Source of the DNA: Roseovarius nitratireducens
GTDB lineage: Bacteria; Pseudomonadota; Alphaproteobacteria; Rhodobacterales; Rhodobacteraceae
Reading direction: 5' to 3'
DNA length: 64,000 nt
Assembly (NCBI RefSeq): GCF_002925845.1
Contig: NZ_PDNI01000005.1
Location: forward strand, 1-64,000
Shown: piece after piece, positions 40,924 through 50,769 of the stretch
Numbering within the stretch: the first letter of the stretch is position 1
Layout: each line of letters starts with the position of its first letter
Program-made: the position numbers and the translations under genes
The notes under the pieces: model-generated
The model's database searches: none
What the model was told of the DNA's origin: nothing
What the model saw: only the letters and a program-made list of their open reading frames with translations

Positions 40924-42438
40924 CTACTGCGGCAGCTCGAACACCTGCCCGGGATAGATCAGGTCGGGATCGCGGATGCGGTCGCGGTTGGCCTCGAACA
41001 CGCGCACGTAGAGGATACCCTCGCCATAGGCCTCGCGAGAGATCGCCCAGAGGGTCGAGCCGGGCTGCACCGTGACCACCGACATGCGCGGCGGCTCGGG
41101 CGTGCCGTCCCCGTCCTTGTCGTCGTCCTGCGCCGCGAGCGTGGCCACGTCCTCGCGCTTGAACGGCGTCTCGATCCTCGAGGTCACCTTGCCCCCGGCA
41201 TCGACCTCGTCAACGCGCAGCGTGTAGATACCGGCATCCACCTCTGGCAGCGAGCTGCGCCAGGCACCGCTCTCGTCCACCGGCGCGCTGGTGACGGCGC
41301 GGTTGTCAACGTAGATGCGTACCCGCGCGTCGAGCGCGCTGGCCCTTCCGGAAAGCTTCACCTCGCCCGTGTCGGAATAGCTGATCGAATCGAGGGCCAC
41401 CGAAGACATCACCTCCGGCCCCTGCTCGGAGGGGGCCTGCAACACGCGCACACCCTCGGTATCCGACAGCACCACCGTGGGTGGCGCGGGCGTCTCGGCG
41501 GGCGGTTCGGCCTGCGCGACCGTACCATCGCCCGCGCCCGGCTGCAAAGCGTCTGCGGTGGGCGGAGCCACGGGCGCGGCGGGCTCTTCCTTGCCCACTT
41601 CTGGGGCCGGATCGCGCGTTTCGGTCGCAGTCTGGGTTACCTCGGTGGCGGACACGGTCGTTTCCGCCCCTGCGATCTCCGCCGTTTCCGCATTCGCAAT
41701 CGCTTCCGTCTCCGGTTGCGCCTCCACCGTCTCGGGTACCTGATCTTCGCCAATTTCGGGCGCGCCCCTGGTCGTCACCCCCTCCTGCGCTGCGGGTGAG
41801 GGCGGCGTCGCGGTGTCGGCCTGTGCCACCGCCTCCGGTCGCGGTGCCGGGGGCGGCGACGGCGCGATCAGGATCTCGTCAGGCGCGCGGATCACGCGCC
41901 CGTCGTCGAGCAGCAATTCCAACCCCAGCACCCGCACGGTATCGCTCAGCGGCAGGTCGAGAAACGCCACGAACTTGCCCGACCGGTCTGACAGGGCCGT
42001 GCCGAGGCGGACATTATCCACTGTGATCGCCACCTTGCCGCCCGGAATCGCGCGCCCCGCGATGAGCATCTGCCCATCCGGGTCAAGGCGAAAGGTGTCA
42101 AGCGCGGGCGGTTGCGGGGTCTCCGTCTCCGGCTCGGCCTCAGGGTTCGCGCCTCCGTCCGCCTTGGCGGCTGGTGCCACGGGATCCTGTTGCGCTGTCT
42201 CGCTGGCTTCGACCGACTCGCCCGCGTCCTGCGCGTCTGTCGTGGGTTTTGCGACGGGTTCGGGCGACAGCTCGGTGGCAGGTTCTGCCGCCTGCTCCGG
42301 CTCGGGCGTGGATAGCGACAGGCCACCATCCGCAAAGAAATAGGTGCCGACGGACACCGCCGCGACAACCGCAGCCGCCCCGAGCCCAATCACGGGACCC
42401 GCACCCAATCCGGCGATTTTGCTCATCTTTCCCGACAT
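40924..42438 (-). CDS. LysM-domain membrane protein with long Pro/Ala/Glu-rich region
   Basis: About 504 residues. One N-terminal transmembrane helix is followed by a long low-complexity acidic, Ala/Pro-rich stretch. Ig-like segments are set within it (MLIAGRAIPGGKVAITVDN; VKLSGRASALDARVRIYVDN). A C-terminal LysM domain (VTVQPGSTLWAISREAYGEG to YPGQVFELPQ) likely binds peptidoglycan. The start is uncertain: ATGs at 42498, 42456, 42438 and 42426 are in frame; I chose 42438, and 42426 is equally possible. Confidence 0.82.
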   Translation of the reverse strand: MSGKMSKIAGLGAGPVIGLGAAAVVAAVSVGTYFFADGGLSLSTPEPEQAAEPATELSPEPVAKPTTDAQDAGESVEASETAQQDPVAPAAKADGGANPEAEPETETPQPPALDTFRLDPDGQMLIAGRAIPGGKVAITVDNVRLGTALSDRSGKFVAFLDLPLSDTVRVLGLELLLDDGRVIRAPDEILIAPSPPPAPRPEAVAQADTATPPSPAAQEGVTTRGAPEIGEDQVPETVEAQPETEAIANAETAEIAGAETTVSATEVTQTATETRDPAPEVGKEEPAAPVAPPTADALQPGAGDGTVAQAEPPAETPAPPTVVLSDTEGVRVLQAPSEQGPEVMSSVALDSISYSDTGEVKLSGRASALDARVRIYVDNRAVTSAPVDESGAWRSSLPEVDAGIYTLRVDEVDAGGKVTSRIETPFKREDVATLAAQDDDKDGDGTPEPPRMSVVTVQPGSTLWAISREAYGEGILYVRVFEANRDRIRDPDLIYPGQVFELPQ

Positions 42439-42527
42439 CCCCAACCAGGGCACCATGCCCGGTTGTCGGAGCATATCAACAAGGCTATCAGGGGTCAAAG
42501 CAACCCTTTGAGCGACAGGAGAAATTC

Positions 42528-43079
42528 ATGACACACGCGGCTGTCTGTGTCTTTTGCGGCGCACGCGAGGGTCATGACCCGTCCTACCTGGCGGCCGCGG
42601 AGGAGACCGGGCGGATGCTGGCCGGGAACGGTTGGGAGCTGGTCTACGGCGCGGGCGACGTGGGGTTGATGGGAGCAGTGGCGCGCGCGGCACAGGCGGC
42701 AGGCGGGCGCACGCTCGGCGTGATCCCCGCGCATCTGGTGGGACGCGAAGGTGGCAAGCGCGATCTCACCCGTTACGTCGTCACCGAGACCATGCATGAA
42801 CGCAAGAAAGTGATGTTCATGAATTCCCACGCGATCGTGGTGCTTCCGGGGGGCGCAGGCTCGCTCGACGAACTGTTCGAGGTGCTGACATGGCGCCAGC
42901 TAGGCCTACATGAAAAACCGATTTTTCTCCTGAATACTGAAAGTTACTGGATGCCTTTTATCCAGCTTGTCGAGCATGTCATCGCCCGCGGCTTCGCCGA
43001 TGCGAGTCTGCGGCACATGATCCGCGAGGTGGATGACCCTCAGGCTCTCGGCACCGCCCTGCGCGCTGCCCTGCCCTGA
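42528..43079 (+). CDS. LOG-family protein (TIGR00730), possible cytokinin riboside 5'-monophosphate phosphoribohydrolase
   Basis: Rossmann-fold protein of 183 residues. The nucleotide-binding motif PGGAGSLDELFE and MHERKKVMF match the LOG family, which hydrolyses N-glycosidic bonds of nucleoside monophosphates. AGGAG precedes the ATG at 42528. Its 3' end overlaps the convergent rarD gene by 40 bases. Confidence 0.9.
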   Translation: MTHAAVCVFCGAREGHDPSYLAAAEETGRMLAGNGWELVYGAGDVGLMGAVARAAQAAGGRTLGVIPAHLVGREGGKRDLTRYVVTETMHERKKVMFMNSHAIVVLPGGAGSLDELFEVLTWRQLGLHEKPIFLLNTESYWMPFIQLVEHVIARGFADASLRHMIREVDDPQALGTALRAALP

Positions 43080-43936
43080 CGCAGGCTCGCGGTGGTGTAG
43101 ATCGCGAGCGCGGTCCAGATCATGGCAAAGGCCACTGCGTGCCAAAAGCTGAACGGCTCGAGGAAGATCAGTGTCGCCACTAGGAATTGCAGGGTGGGGT
43201 TCAGGTACTGCACCAGCCCCACCGTGGCCAGCGTGACGCGCTTGGTGGCATAGCTGAACATGATCAGAGGCGTACCGGTGAGGATGCCGGAAAAGGCCAG
43301 CAGCAGGCTGTCACGCCAGTTCGCGCCGAACGCACCCTGACCGCCCGAGTGAAAATACCACAGCACCGTCAGCGCGATCGGCGACAAGAGCAGAACCTCG
43401 GCGGTGACAGACACCACCGGCCCGACGGAAAGCCCTTTCTTGACAAGACCGTAGAGGCCAAAACTCGATGCCAGCACCAGCGCGATCCACGGCGGCACGC
43501 CGAGGCCCAGCGTGAGCGTCACCACCGCGCAGAGCGCCAGCCCCACAGCGAAAAGCTGTGCCCGGCCCAGCCGTTCGCGAAACGCGATCGCCCCGAGCAG
43601 CACCGCCACCAACGGGAAGATGTAATAGCCCAGCGACGCCTCCATCGCCTTCCCGATCTGTATCGAGGTGATAAACACGAACCAGTTGGTCGAGATCATC
43701 AATGCGGCGAGCGCGATTGACAGCACCGAGCGCCGCCCGGCCAGCGCCCGGCCCAGCATAGAAATCCGCCCCTGCGCCAGTAACACGAGGGCGAAGAAGG
43801 CACACGACCAAAGCGTGCGATGCGCCAGGATCTCGATTGGCGGGACATGGGCAAGCAGCTTGTAATAGATGCCCGACAGCCCCCAGACCGTGCAGGTGGC
43901 GACCATCGCCACAATCCCCTTGGTCGCCTCGCGCAT
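43040..43936 (-). CDS. rarD: RarD-type EamA transporter
   Basis: Inner-membrane protein of 298 residues with about ten helices in two EamA repeats. MVATCTVWGLSGIYYKLL and HRTLWSCAFF at the start, then LVQYLNPTLQFLVATLIF, are typical of RarD. The substrate is not known. Confidence 0.88.
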   Translation of the reverse strand: MREATKGIVAMVATCTVWGLSGIYYKLLAHVPPIEILAHRTLWSCAFFALVLLAQGRISMLGRALAGRRSVLSIALAALMISTNWFVFITSIQIGKAMEASLGYYIFPLVAVLLGAIAFRERLGRAQLFAVGLALCAVVTLTLGLGVPPWIALVLASSFGLYGLVKKGLSVGPVVSVTAEVLLLSPIALTVLWYFHSGGQGAFGANWRDSLLLAFSGILTGTPLIMFSYATKRVTLATVGLVQYLNPTLQFLVATLIFLEPFSFWHAVAFAMIWTALAIYTTASLRQGRAARRAVPRA

Positions 43937-44035
43937 ATGCGGCCCGCTCCTCCTGCCTCGCCCCTCTTGCTGCCCTGCCCGAGCGGCAATGGCAAGAGCG
44001 ACCAGGCAATGAGGTCCGCCACAGGCCGGCGGGGA

Positions 44036-44491
44036 TCAGCGCGCCGCCAATTCCGCCAGGAGCACTTTTTCCAGCCTATCGCCGGGATGGTTGGTCAGGT
44101 CCTTGCCGATCTCGGCCACGACGCATTGCGCGACCTCCTTGTGCAGGTGATCGCGCAGGCCGCCGAGCGTTTTCGGCGGGGCTACGAGGATCAGCCGCTT
44201 AAAGGTGCCGCGATGCGCCATCCGGTAGAGGACATCCGCCATGTCCGAGGCGAACCGCGCCTCGTCCAGCTCGTGCCAATCCGCGCCGGATAGGCCCGAG
44301 CGCTGCCCCGGCCCGGGATCGGCCATGCGTCCGGGTCGGTCGCTCTGTTGCTCGCGATTCGGGGGCAGGTCCTGTTCCTCGACGCGGCGGATCACGAGAT
44401 TGGGGGCCTGTGCGTCGGTCACGTTTTCGAGAAACAGCGCCTTTTTCCCGTCTGCCACCAGAACCCAAGTGCCGTGCGAAAGTTCGCTCAT
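44036..44491 (-). CDS. Host-attachment-family protein
   Basis: Protein of 151 residues with GTWVLVADGKKALFLEN at the start and HRGTFKRLILVAPPKTLGGL near the end, matching the bacterial protein family named for a plant-attachment phenotype. It has no signal peptide, so it is probably cytoplasmic. AAGGAG lies upstream of the ATG at 44491. The true function is uncertain. Confidence 0.8.
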   Translation of the reverse strand: MSELSHGTWVLVADGKKALFLENVTDAQAPNLVIRRVEEQDLPPNREQQSDRPGRMADPGPGQRSGLSGADWHELDEARFASDMADVLYRMAHRGTFKRLILVAPPKTLGGLRDHLHKEVAQCVVAEIGKDLTNHPGDRLEKVLLAELAAR

Positions 44492-44582
44492 CTGCGTCGC
44501 TCCTTTTTCTGCGTCTTTGCCGTTCGCCAGTATCGCCCGTTCCGGGCACAGGCGGCGTTGATACGGATCAACCGGATGCGAG

Positions 44583-44608
44583 AAACCCCGCACCATTGGC
44601 GCGGGGTT
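44583..44608 (-). terminator. Terminator downstream of Fe-SOD gene
   Basis: On the minus strand AACCCCGC and GCGGGGTT (44584-44591 and 44601-44608) form an eight-pair stem with a nine-base loop, followed by TTTCTC. The T run is short. It lies 29 bases past the sod stop. Confidence 0.6.
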
Positions 44609-44636
44609 CCGTGTCCAGGTGCATGGCCGACCGCAA

Positions 44637-45236
44637 TCACATCCGCGAGGCGACGTTTTCCCAGTTCACCAGGTTGTCGAGGAAGTTCTGGAGGTAAGCC
44701 GGGCGCTTGTTGCGGAAGTCGATGTAGTAGGAATGCTCCCACACATCACAGCCCAGAAGCGCCGTCTGACCGAAGCAGAGCGGGTTCACACCGTTCTCGG
44801 TCTTGGTGACCTTGAGGCTGCCATCAGTATCCTTGACCAGCCAAGCCCAGCCCGAGCCGAATTGACCGGCGCCCGCGGCGGCGAATTGCGATTTGAACTC
44901 GTCGAGCGAGCCAAAGCTCTCGTTGATCGCCTTTTCCAGCTCGCCGGGCATGCCGGTGCCGCCGGGGGCCATCATCTCCCAGAACTGGTTGTGGTTCCAG
45001 TATTGCGAGGCGTTGTTGAAGATGCCCGATTGCGCCACCGCTTTCGGGTCATAGGTGCCGCGGATGATCTCCTCCACGGATTTGCCTTCCCACTCGGTCC
45101 CGGCGATCGCCTTGTTGCCGTTATCGACATAGGCCTTGTGGTGGATATCGTGGTGGTATTCGAGCGTTTCGCGGCTCATCCCGTGATCGGCGAGCGCGTC
45201 GTGGGAATAGGGCAGGTCGGGAAGTTCGAAGGCCAT
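44637..45236 (-). CDS. sodB: Superoxide dismutase, Fe/Mn type
   Basis: Cytoplasmic enzyme of 199 residues. Metal ligands are His in EYHHDIHHKAY, His in NASQYWNHNQFW, and Asp and His in CDVWEHSYYID. FELPDLPYSHDAL and GQFGSGWAWLV favour the iron type. The start at 45236 follows AGGGGG. Confidence 0.95.
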   Translation of the reverse strand: MAFELPDLPYSHDALADHGMSRETLEYHHDIHHKAYVDNGNKAIAGTEWEGKSVEEIIRGTYDPKAVAQSGIFNNASQYWNHNQFWEMMAPGGTGMPGELEKAINESFGSLDEFKSQFAAAGAGQFGSGWAWLVKDTDGSLKVTKTENGVNPLCFGQTALLGCDVWEHSYYIDFRNKRPAYLQNFLDNLVNWENVASRM

Positions 45237-45346
45237 GTGGTCCCCCTGTTCGTTGGCGTTGAAATCCTGTGCCCGATACATGGTGACGGGCGCGCTAAAA
45301 GGTCAACCCCGCGCGCCGGAGTTTTTCCCTCGGGAATGGCGCCCGC

Positions 45347-45916
45347 TCAGCCGTAGACGCCCACCTCGCCACCAGGAAGAGCCGCCGTTTTCAAGAGGTT
45401 GAAAGCATAATCGCCCACCGAGCGGAAGCACACGAGATGGAAGGTGCCGCCCTCGTCCAGCCAGAAGGCGGCCGGCACCTGCGCCATGCGGGTGCGGCGG
45501 AACATGCCGGGGGCAAAGGCGTCAGGCGAGAGATCCACCGGGCAAAGCTTGGCCAGCACCTCGCGCGCGCCCGGCCCCGAAATACGCAAGAAGGTGCGCG
45601 CGTCCGAGACGTTGACGGCTAGGAAATGCTGCCCCTCGAGCGCCGCTTCCAGCGTGGCGATGGTCTCGGCCACCTTGTCATAAGGACACATCAAGAGCAG
45701 TTCGTCCGGCGACATCCACAACGCCGCGGTTCCCTTCCCGCCCAGCGCCGCGCGTTGCCCGGGGACGTCCAGACCCACGGCTTTCTTGACCGCGGCTTTG
45801 ACCTCCTTGGAGGTCAGGTCGCCCCGCAGGGTGACCATGCCGGTAGGCCCGGCATCCTCGATGGTGGCGATCCCCTCGAACCGGGCGCCATTCAGGGCGG
45901 TCACGGGCTCAACCAT
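45347..45916 (-). CDS. soxG: Sarcosine oxidase gamma subunit
   Basis: Protein of 189 residues with a GcvT-related fold (LWMSPDELLLMCPYD, FLRISGPGAREVLAKLC, DYAFNLLKTA). It is the structural gamma subunit of heterotetrameric sarcosine oxidase. The start overlaps the soxA stop. Last gene of soxBDAG. Confidence 0.93.
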   Translation of the reverse strand: MVEPVTALNGARFEGIATIEDAGPTGMVTLRGDLTSKEVKAAVKKAVGLDVPGQRAALGGKGTAALWMSPDELLLMCPYDKVAETIATLEAALEGQHFLAVNVSDARTFLRISGPGAREVLAKLCPVDLSPDAFAPGMFRRTRMAQVPAAFWLDEGGTFHLVCFRSVGDYAFNLLKTAALPGGEVGVYG

Positions 45917-48900
45917 TCTGCTTCTCCCCGTCCTTGTCGTAAAACACCTGATCGACGACCTTGGCCTTGATGATGCCGCCGTCGACCTTTGGGAATTCCA
46001 GCACTTCGCCCATGCGGTTCGGCCCGTGCAGGACCAGCCCCATGGCGATGCCACGGCCCAGCGTAGGCGAGTGATAGGTCGAGGTCACGCGCCCCTGCAC
46101 GTTGCGCTGCCCGTTGGCGTTGTGGCCATCCGCCGTGGCATAGGCCCCATCAGGCAGAACCGAGCCGTCGAGCGTTTCCAGCCCCACCAGTTTCCAGCGG
46201 TTTGGGTCGGCCATGTGGCTGCGTTCCTGCGCGCGCTTGCCGATATAGTCCTCTTTCTTCTTGGAAATCGCCCAGTCCAGGTTGAGGTCCTGCGGGATGA
46301 CCGTGCCATCCGTCTCGTCCCCGATCATGATAAAGCCCTTCTCGGCGCGCATGACGTGCATCGCCTCGGTGCCGTAGGGCATGACGCCATACTCGGCCCC
46401 CGCCTCCATCAGCGCATCCCACAGCGCGCGGCCATGGCTGGCTGGCACCGAAAGCTCGAAGCTCAACTCGCCAGCGAAGGAGATGCGGAACACGCGCGCG
46501 GGGATGCCCGCGACGGTGATCTCGGTCCAGCCCATGAAGGTGAGCGCGTCGGCGCTGATGTCATCATCGGTGAGCTTCTCGATCACCTTGCGCGAGTTGG
46601 GGCCGGCGACGCCGACCTGCGCGTATTGCTCGGTGACATTGGCGGTGTAGACCTTCCAGTCCCACCACTCGGTCTGGAGCCATTCCTCCATGTGACCATG
46701 GATCGATTCCGCCCCGCCGGTGGTGGTGTGGCAAAGGAAGGTCTGCTCGTCGAGCCGCGCCACCACGCCGTCATCCATCAGGAAACCGTTCTCGTTACAC
46801 ATCAGGCCGTAGCGGCAGCGACCCGGCTTCAGCGTGGACATCATGTTGGTATAGAGCATGTCCATGAAGCGGCCCGCATCCGCGCCCTTGACGATGATCT
46901 TGCCCAGCGTCGAGGCATCGAGCAACCCGAGGCTGTCGCGGGTCTGGGCAATCTCGCGGTTCACAGCCTCGTGGCGCCCCTCTTCGCCCTTGGGGAAGCA
47001 ATAGGGGCGACGCCATTGGCCGACCGGCTCGAAATCCGCGCCGTTGGTTTCGTGCCAGCCCTGCATCGGTGTCTTGCGGATGGGCTGGAAATTGGCCTTG
47101 GTCGCCTCGCCCGCGATCGAAGACAGCGAAATCGGCGTGTAGGGCGGGCGGAACGTGGTGGTGCCCGTCTGTGGGATCGGCTGGCCCAGCGTGTCCGAGA
47201 GAATCGCCAGACCGTTGATATTGCTCAGCTTGCCTTGGTCTGTGGCCATGCCCAGGGTGGTGTAGCGCTTGGCGTGCTCGACGCTCTCATAGCCCTCGCG
47301 GGCGGCGAGCTGCACGTCCGACACCTTCACGTCGTTCTGATAATCGAGCCACGCCTTCATCCGCAGCTTGTAGCCCGCGCCCTGCGGCATGAGCCAGACG
47401 GGCTGCATCGGCGCTTCCGGCGACGCGCTGCCCTGGGGCGCCTTGCCCTTGGGCTTGGCCCCCGTGGCCTTGGCCGCGGCCTGTCCCGCGGCGTGGGCGT
47501 CGGCCACGACGCTGGCCAGATCGCCCGCACCGTTTGCGGACCCGGCGGGGATAACGAAGCCCTCTCCGCGCGCGCCGCGCGGCGGGTTCTCGGGATCGGG
47601 GCGGAAATGGGCCTGTGCGTCGTCCCAGACGAGCTTGCCCCCGCAATGCGACCACAGGTGCACCACCGGCGACCAGCCGCCCGACATGGCGACAACATCA
47701 CAGGCGATTTCCTCCAGCGCCGCGCCCTCGCCCGCCTGCGCGCAGATCGCGACGCCGGTGACGTGCTTGCCGCCCTTGACCTTTGCGATGCCCTTTCCGT
47801 TCTCGATGCGAATGCCCAACGCGCGCGCCTCCTCGGCCAGCGCGCCGCCGCCCTGTTGGCGCGCGTCGAGGATCGCGGGAATCTCGAGACCCAGCTTCTT
47901 GAGCGTGATAGCCGTGCGGTAGGCGTCGTCATTGTTGGTCACGACCACGGTGCGGTCGCCGATGGAAACGCCGTAATCCACCGCGTAATCGCGCACCGCC
48001 GAGGCGAGCATGACGCCGGGAATGTCGTTGCCCGCGAAGCTCAGCGGGCGCTCGATGGCCCCCGTCGCGGTGACAATCTGGCCTGCACGGATGCGCCACA
48101 GCCGGTGGCGAGGGGCATCGCTGCCCGGCGCGTGATCGCTCACCCGCTCGTAGCCAAGCGCATAGCCGTGGTCGTAGACACCCGCACCCATGCACCGGGT
48201 GCGCAGGGTGACGTTGGGCATGTCTTGCAGTTTTGCAATCGTGGCGTCGATCCACGCCTCGACGGGCTGGCCGTCCACCTCGCCGCCATCGACGGGCGCG
48301 CGCCCGCCCCAATGGGCGGTCTGCTCGATCAGCATGACCTTCGCGCCCGCCTCTGCCGCGGCAAGCGCAGATTGCAACCCGGCCACACCGCCGCCAACCA
48401 CGAGCACATCGCAGAAATAGTAGAAATGCTCGTAACGGTCGGGATCGCCGGGGTTCGGTGCCTTACCGAGCCCCGCCGACTGGCGGATGAAGGGCTCGTA
48501 GACATGCTTCCAGAACGGGCGCGGGTGGATGAACATTTTGTAGTAGAAACCCGCGGGCAGGAAGCGTGCAAAGTGGGTGTTGACCGCACCGATATCGGTC
48601 TCGAGGCTGGGCCAGTGGTTCTGGCTGACAGCCACAAGCCCGTCGAAAAGCTCGGTCGTGGTGGCGCGCTGGTTGGGTTCGAACCGCGTGCCTTCGCCCA
48701 AACCCACGAGCGCGTTGGGCTCTTCCGCCCCGCTCGCCACAACACCGCGCGGGCGGTGATACTTGAACGAGCGGCCCATCAGCATCTGGCCGTTGGCCAG
48801 CAGCGCCGAGGCGAGCGTGTCGCCCGGATGGCCCTGCATCCGCTTGCCGTTGAAGGTGAATTCCTGCGCGCGACCGCGATCGAGACGGCGGCCGCCGGTG

Positions 48901-48917
48901 GCCAGACGTGTGCTCAT
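45909..48917 (-). CDS. soxA: Sarcosine oxidase alpha subunit
   Basis: Protein of 1002 residues, the normal length. The N-terminal ferredoxin-like part (FTFNGKRMQGHPGDTLASAL) precedes an NAD-binding domain (GGGVAGLQSALAAAEAG) and a C-terminal GcvT-like folate domain (GPNSRKVIEKL, FRISFAGELSFELSVP). The complex oxidises sarcosine to glycine, passing the one-carbon unit to tetrahydrofolate and making hydrogen peroxide. The very long plus-strand frame opposite it is a shadow. Confidence 0.95.
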   Translation of the reverse strand: MSTRLATGGRRLDRGRAQEFTFNGKRMQGHPGDTLASALLANGQMLMGRSFKYHRPRGVVASGAEEPNALVGLGEGTRFEPNQRATTTELFDGLVAVSQNHWPSLETDIGAVNTHFARFLPAGFYYKMFIHPRPFWKHVYEPFIRQSAGLGKAPNPGDPDRYEHFYYFCDVLVVGGGVAGLQSALAAAEAGAKVMLIEQTAHWGGRAPVDGGEVDGQPVEAWIDATIAKLQDMPNVTLRTRCMGAGVYDHGYALGYERVSDHAPGSDAPRHRLWRIRAGQIVTATGAIERPLSFAGNDIPGVMLASAVRDYAVDYGVSIGDRTVVVTNNDDAYRTAITLKKLGLEIPAILDARQQGGGALAEEARALGIRIENGKGIAKVKGGKHVTGVAICAQAGEGAALEEIACDVVAMSGGWSPVVHLWSHCGGKLVWDDAQAHFRPDPENPPRGARGEGFVIPAGSANGAGDLASVVADAHAAGQAAAKATGAKPKGKAPQGSASPEAPMQPVWLMPQGAGYKLRMKAWLDYQNDVKVSDVQLAAREGYESVEHAKRYTTLGMATDQGKLSNINGLAILSDTLGQPIPQTGTTTFRPPYTPISLSSIAGEATKANFQPIRKTPMQGWHETNGADFEPVGQWRRPYCFPKGEEGRHEAVNREIAQTRDSLGLLDASTLGKIIVKGADAGRFMDMLYTNMMSTLKPGRCRYGLMCNENGFLMDDGVVARLDEQTFLCHTTTGGAESIHGHMEEWLQTEWWDWKVYTANVTEQYAQVGVAGPNSRKVIEKLTDDDISADALTFMGWTEITVAGIPARVFRISFAGELSFELSVPASHGRALWDALMEAGAEYGVMPYGTEAMHVMRAEKGFIMIGDETDGTVIPQDLNLDWAISKKKEDYIGKRAQERSHMADPNRWKLVGLETLDGSVLPDGAYATADGHNANGQRNVQGRVTSTYHSPTLGRGIAMGLVLHGPNRMGEVLEFPKVDGGIIKAKVVDQVFYDKDGEKQNG

Positions 48918-48978
48918 GTGCCAGACCTCTTGCCCGTTGCGGGCGTGATGAGTTGGGTATTTTTGCCAAGAAGAAGAG

Positions 48979-49308
48979 TCATGCGAACTCCCTCCATCTC
49001 CAGCCGGGGCGCTTGGCGGTGATCGCATCGCGGATGTCCTGCGGCGGCTCCAGCGTCTGAGCTGGATAGCTGCCGTAGACCTCCAGCGTCATGGTATCGC
49101 GCGCCGCGTGAAACCACTTGCCGCAGCCGTTATTGTGCCGCCAGCGCTCGAAATGCACACCCTTGGGGTTCTCCTTGGCAAAGAGATAGGTGTGAAAGTC
49201 ATCGTCCGAGGAACCGGGGCCGAAGCGCTTTAGATGCGCCTCGCCGCCCTGGTGAAACTCGGTCTCCTCGGCGGTGACGCCGCAGCAGGGGCAGGTGAGG
49301 ATCAGCAT
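48979..49308 (-). CDS. soxD: Sarcosine oxidase delta subunit
   Basis: Zinc-binding subunit of 109 residues: Cys ligands in LTCPCCG at the start and His/Cys in RHNNGCGKWF. It sits between soxB and soxA, the usual order. The start at 49308 is 14 bases from the soxB stop. Confidence 0.94.
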   Translation of the reverse strand: MLILTCPCCGVTAEETEFHQGGEAHLKRFGPGSSDDDFHTYLFAKENPKGVHFERWRHNNGCGKWFHAARDTMTLEVYGSYPAQTLEPPQDIRDAITAKRPGWRWREFA

Positions 49309-49321
49309 TTTCCATCCCTCC

Positions 49322-50566
49322 TTAGTGGGCGACGCCGGCGGCGACGGATTCATCGATGAACCGGCCCTGGTAGAACCGGTCGAGGCCGAACTCGTCGCAG
49401 AGCGGCGAGTGCCCCTTGGCCATCAATTCGGCAAAGCCCCAGCCGGAGCCCGGGATTGCCTTGAACCCGCCGGTGCCCCAGCCCGCGTTGATGAAGATAC
49501 CCTCGACGGGCGTTTTTGACAGGATGGGCGAGCGGTCGCCGGTGACGTCCACGATGCCGCCCCACTGGCGTAGCATCTTGAGCCGGGCGACCATCGGGAA
49601 GGTCTCGACCAGCGCGCGCACGGTTTCCTCGATATGGTGGAACGAGCCGCGCTGCGTGTAGTTGTTGTAGCCGTCGGTGCCACCGCCGATCACCATCTCG
49701 CCCTTGTCCGACTGGCTCATGTAGCCGTGCACGGTGTTGGCCATGACGATACAATCCATGCAGGGCTTGATCGGTTCGGAAACGAGCGCCTGAAGCGCCA
49801 CGCTCTCGATCGGCAGGCGGAAGCCCGCCATGTCGGCGAGGTGGCCCGAGTGACCGGCCACCACGATGCCCAGCTTGTCGCAGTCGATATCGCCGCGATT
49901 TGTGGTCACACCGGTGACCTTGTCGCCGTCGCGGCGGATGCCGGTCACCTCGCATTTCTGAATGATGTCCATGCCCATCGCCGAGCACGCCCGCGCATAG
50001 CCCCAGGCCACGGCATCGTGACGTGCGGTGCCCGCCCGCGCCTGCCACAGCCCGCCCAGGACCGGGTAGCGCGGCCCGTCGAGGTTGATGATCGGCACGA
50101 TCTCCTTGACGCGCTGCGGGGTGATGAACTCGGTCGTCACGCCCTGCAACGCGTTGGCCTGCGCCGTGCGCTTGTAGCCGCGCACCTCGTGCTCGGTCTG
50201 CGCCAGCATGATGACGCCGCGGGGCGAATACATGATGTTGTAGTTGATATCCTGGCTCAGCGTCTCGTAGAGCGAGCGCGATTTCTCGTAAATCGCCGCC
50301 GACGGGTCCTGGAGATAGTTGGAGCGAATGATGGTGGTGTTGCGGCCCGTGTTGCCGCCGCCCAGCCAGCCCTTTTCCAGCACCGCCACGTTGGTGATGC
50401 CGAAGTTCTTGCCGAGGTAATAGGCGGTTGCAAGGCCATGCCCGCCCGCGCCGATTATGATGACGTCATAGCGCTTCTTTGGCTCGGGCGAGGCCCAGGC
50501 GCGTTCCCACCCCATGTGGTCGCGCAGGGCCTCTCGGGCGACGGCAAAGACGGAATAGCGTTTCAT
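49322..50566 (-). CDS. soxB: Sarcosine oxidase beta subunit
   Basis: Flavin subunit of 414 residues. The FAD motif is VIIIGAGGHGLATAYYLG. The His of ARHDAVAWGYARAC (about 183) aligns with the position that carries covalent FMN in this family. It holds the sarcosine-oxidising site. First gene of soxBDAG; the 203-base gap to the divergent ccmI gene shows no clear element. Confidence 0.95.
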   Translation of the reverse strand: MKRYSVFAVAREALRDHMGWERAWASPEPKKRYDVIIIGAGGHGLATAYYLGKNFGITNVAVLEKGWLGGGNTGRNTTIIRSNYLQDPSAAIYEKSRSLYETLSQDINYNIMYSPRGVIMLAQTEHEVRGYKRTAQANALQGVTTEFITPQRVKEIVPIINLDGPRYPVLGGLWQARAGTARHDAVAWGYARACSAMGMDIIQKCEVTGIRRDGDKVTGVTTNRGDIDCDKLGIVVAGHSGHLADMAGFRLPIESVALQALVSEPIKPCMDCIVMANTVHGYMSQSDKGEMVIGGGTDGYNNYTQRGSFHHIEETVRALVETFPMVARLKMLRQWGGIVDVTGDRSPILSKTPVEGIFINAGWGTGGFKAIPGSGWGFAELMAKGHSPLCDEFGLDRFYQGRFIDESVAAGVAH

Positions 50567-50769
50567 GCGCGGGGTGTCCTTTCCGGGGATTCGCGGGCCG
50601 GTAACGATGCGAAGGTAATGCGACGGGCGCGCGGGCGAAAGGTGACCGAGGGCGGCGCTTCGCCCGCAAATTGCGACATTGCGACATCGCAGCGCGGGGC
50701 TTGGGCCCGGATACGCGGCTTTGCCCCTTTTTTCCGCGCGCGCTGCGCTTTAGATGGGGGTGAGAGAGG

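Noticed and set aside
45786-49022. Plus-strand open frame of over 1000 codons
   Set aside because: It is exactly opposite soxA, whose protein matches a known family throughout. GC-rich codon use opens the antisense frame.
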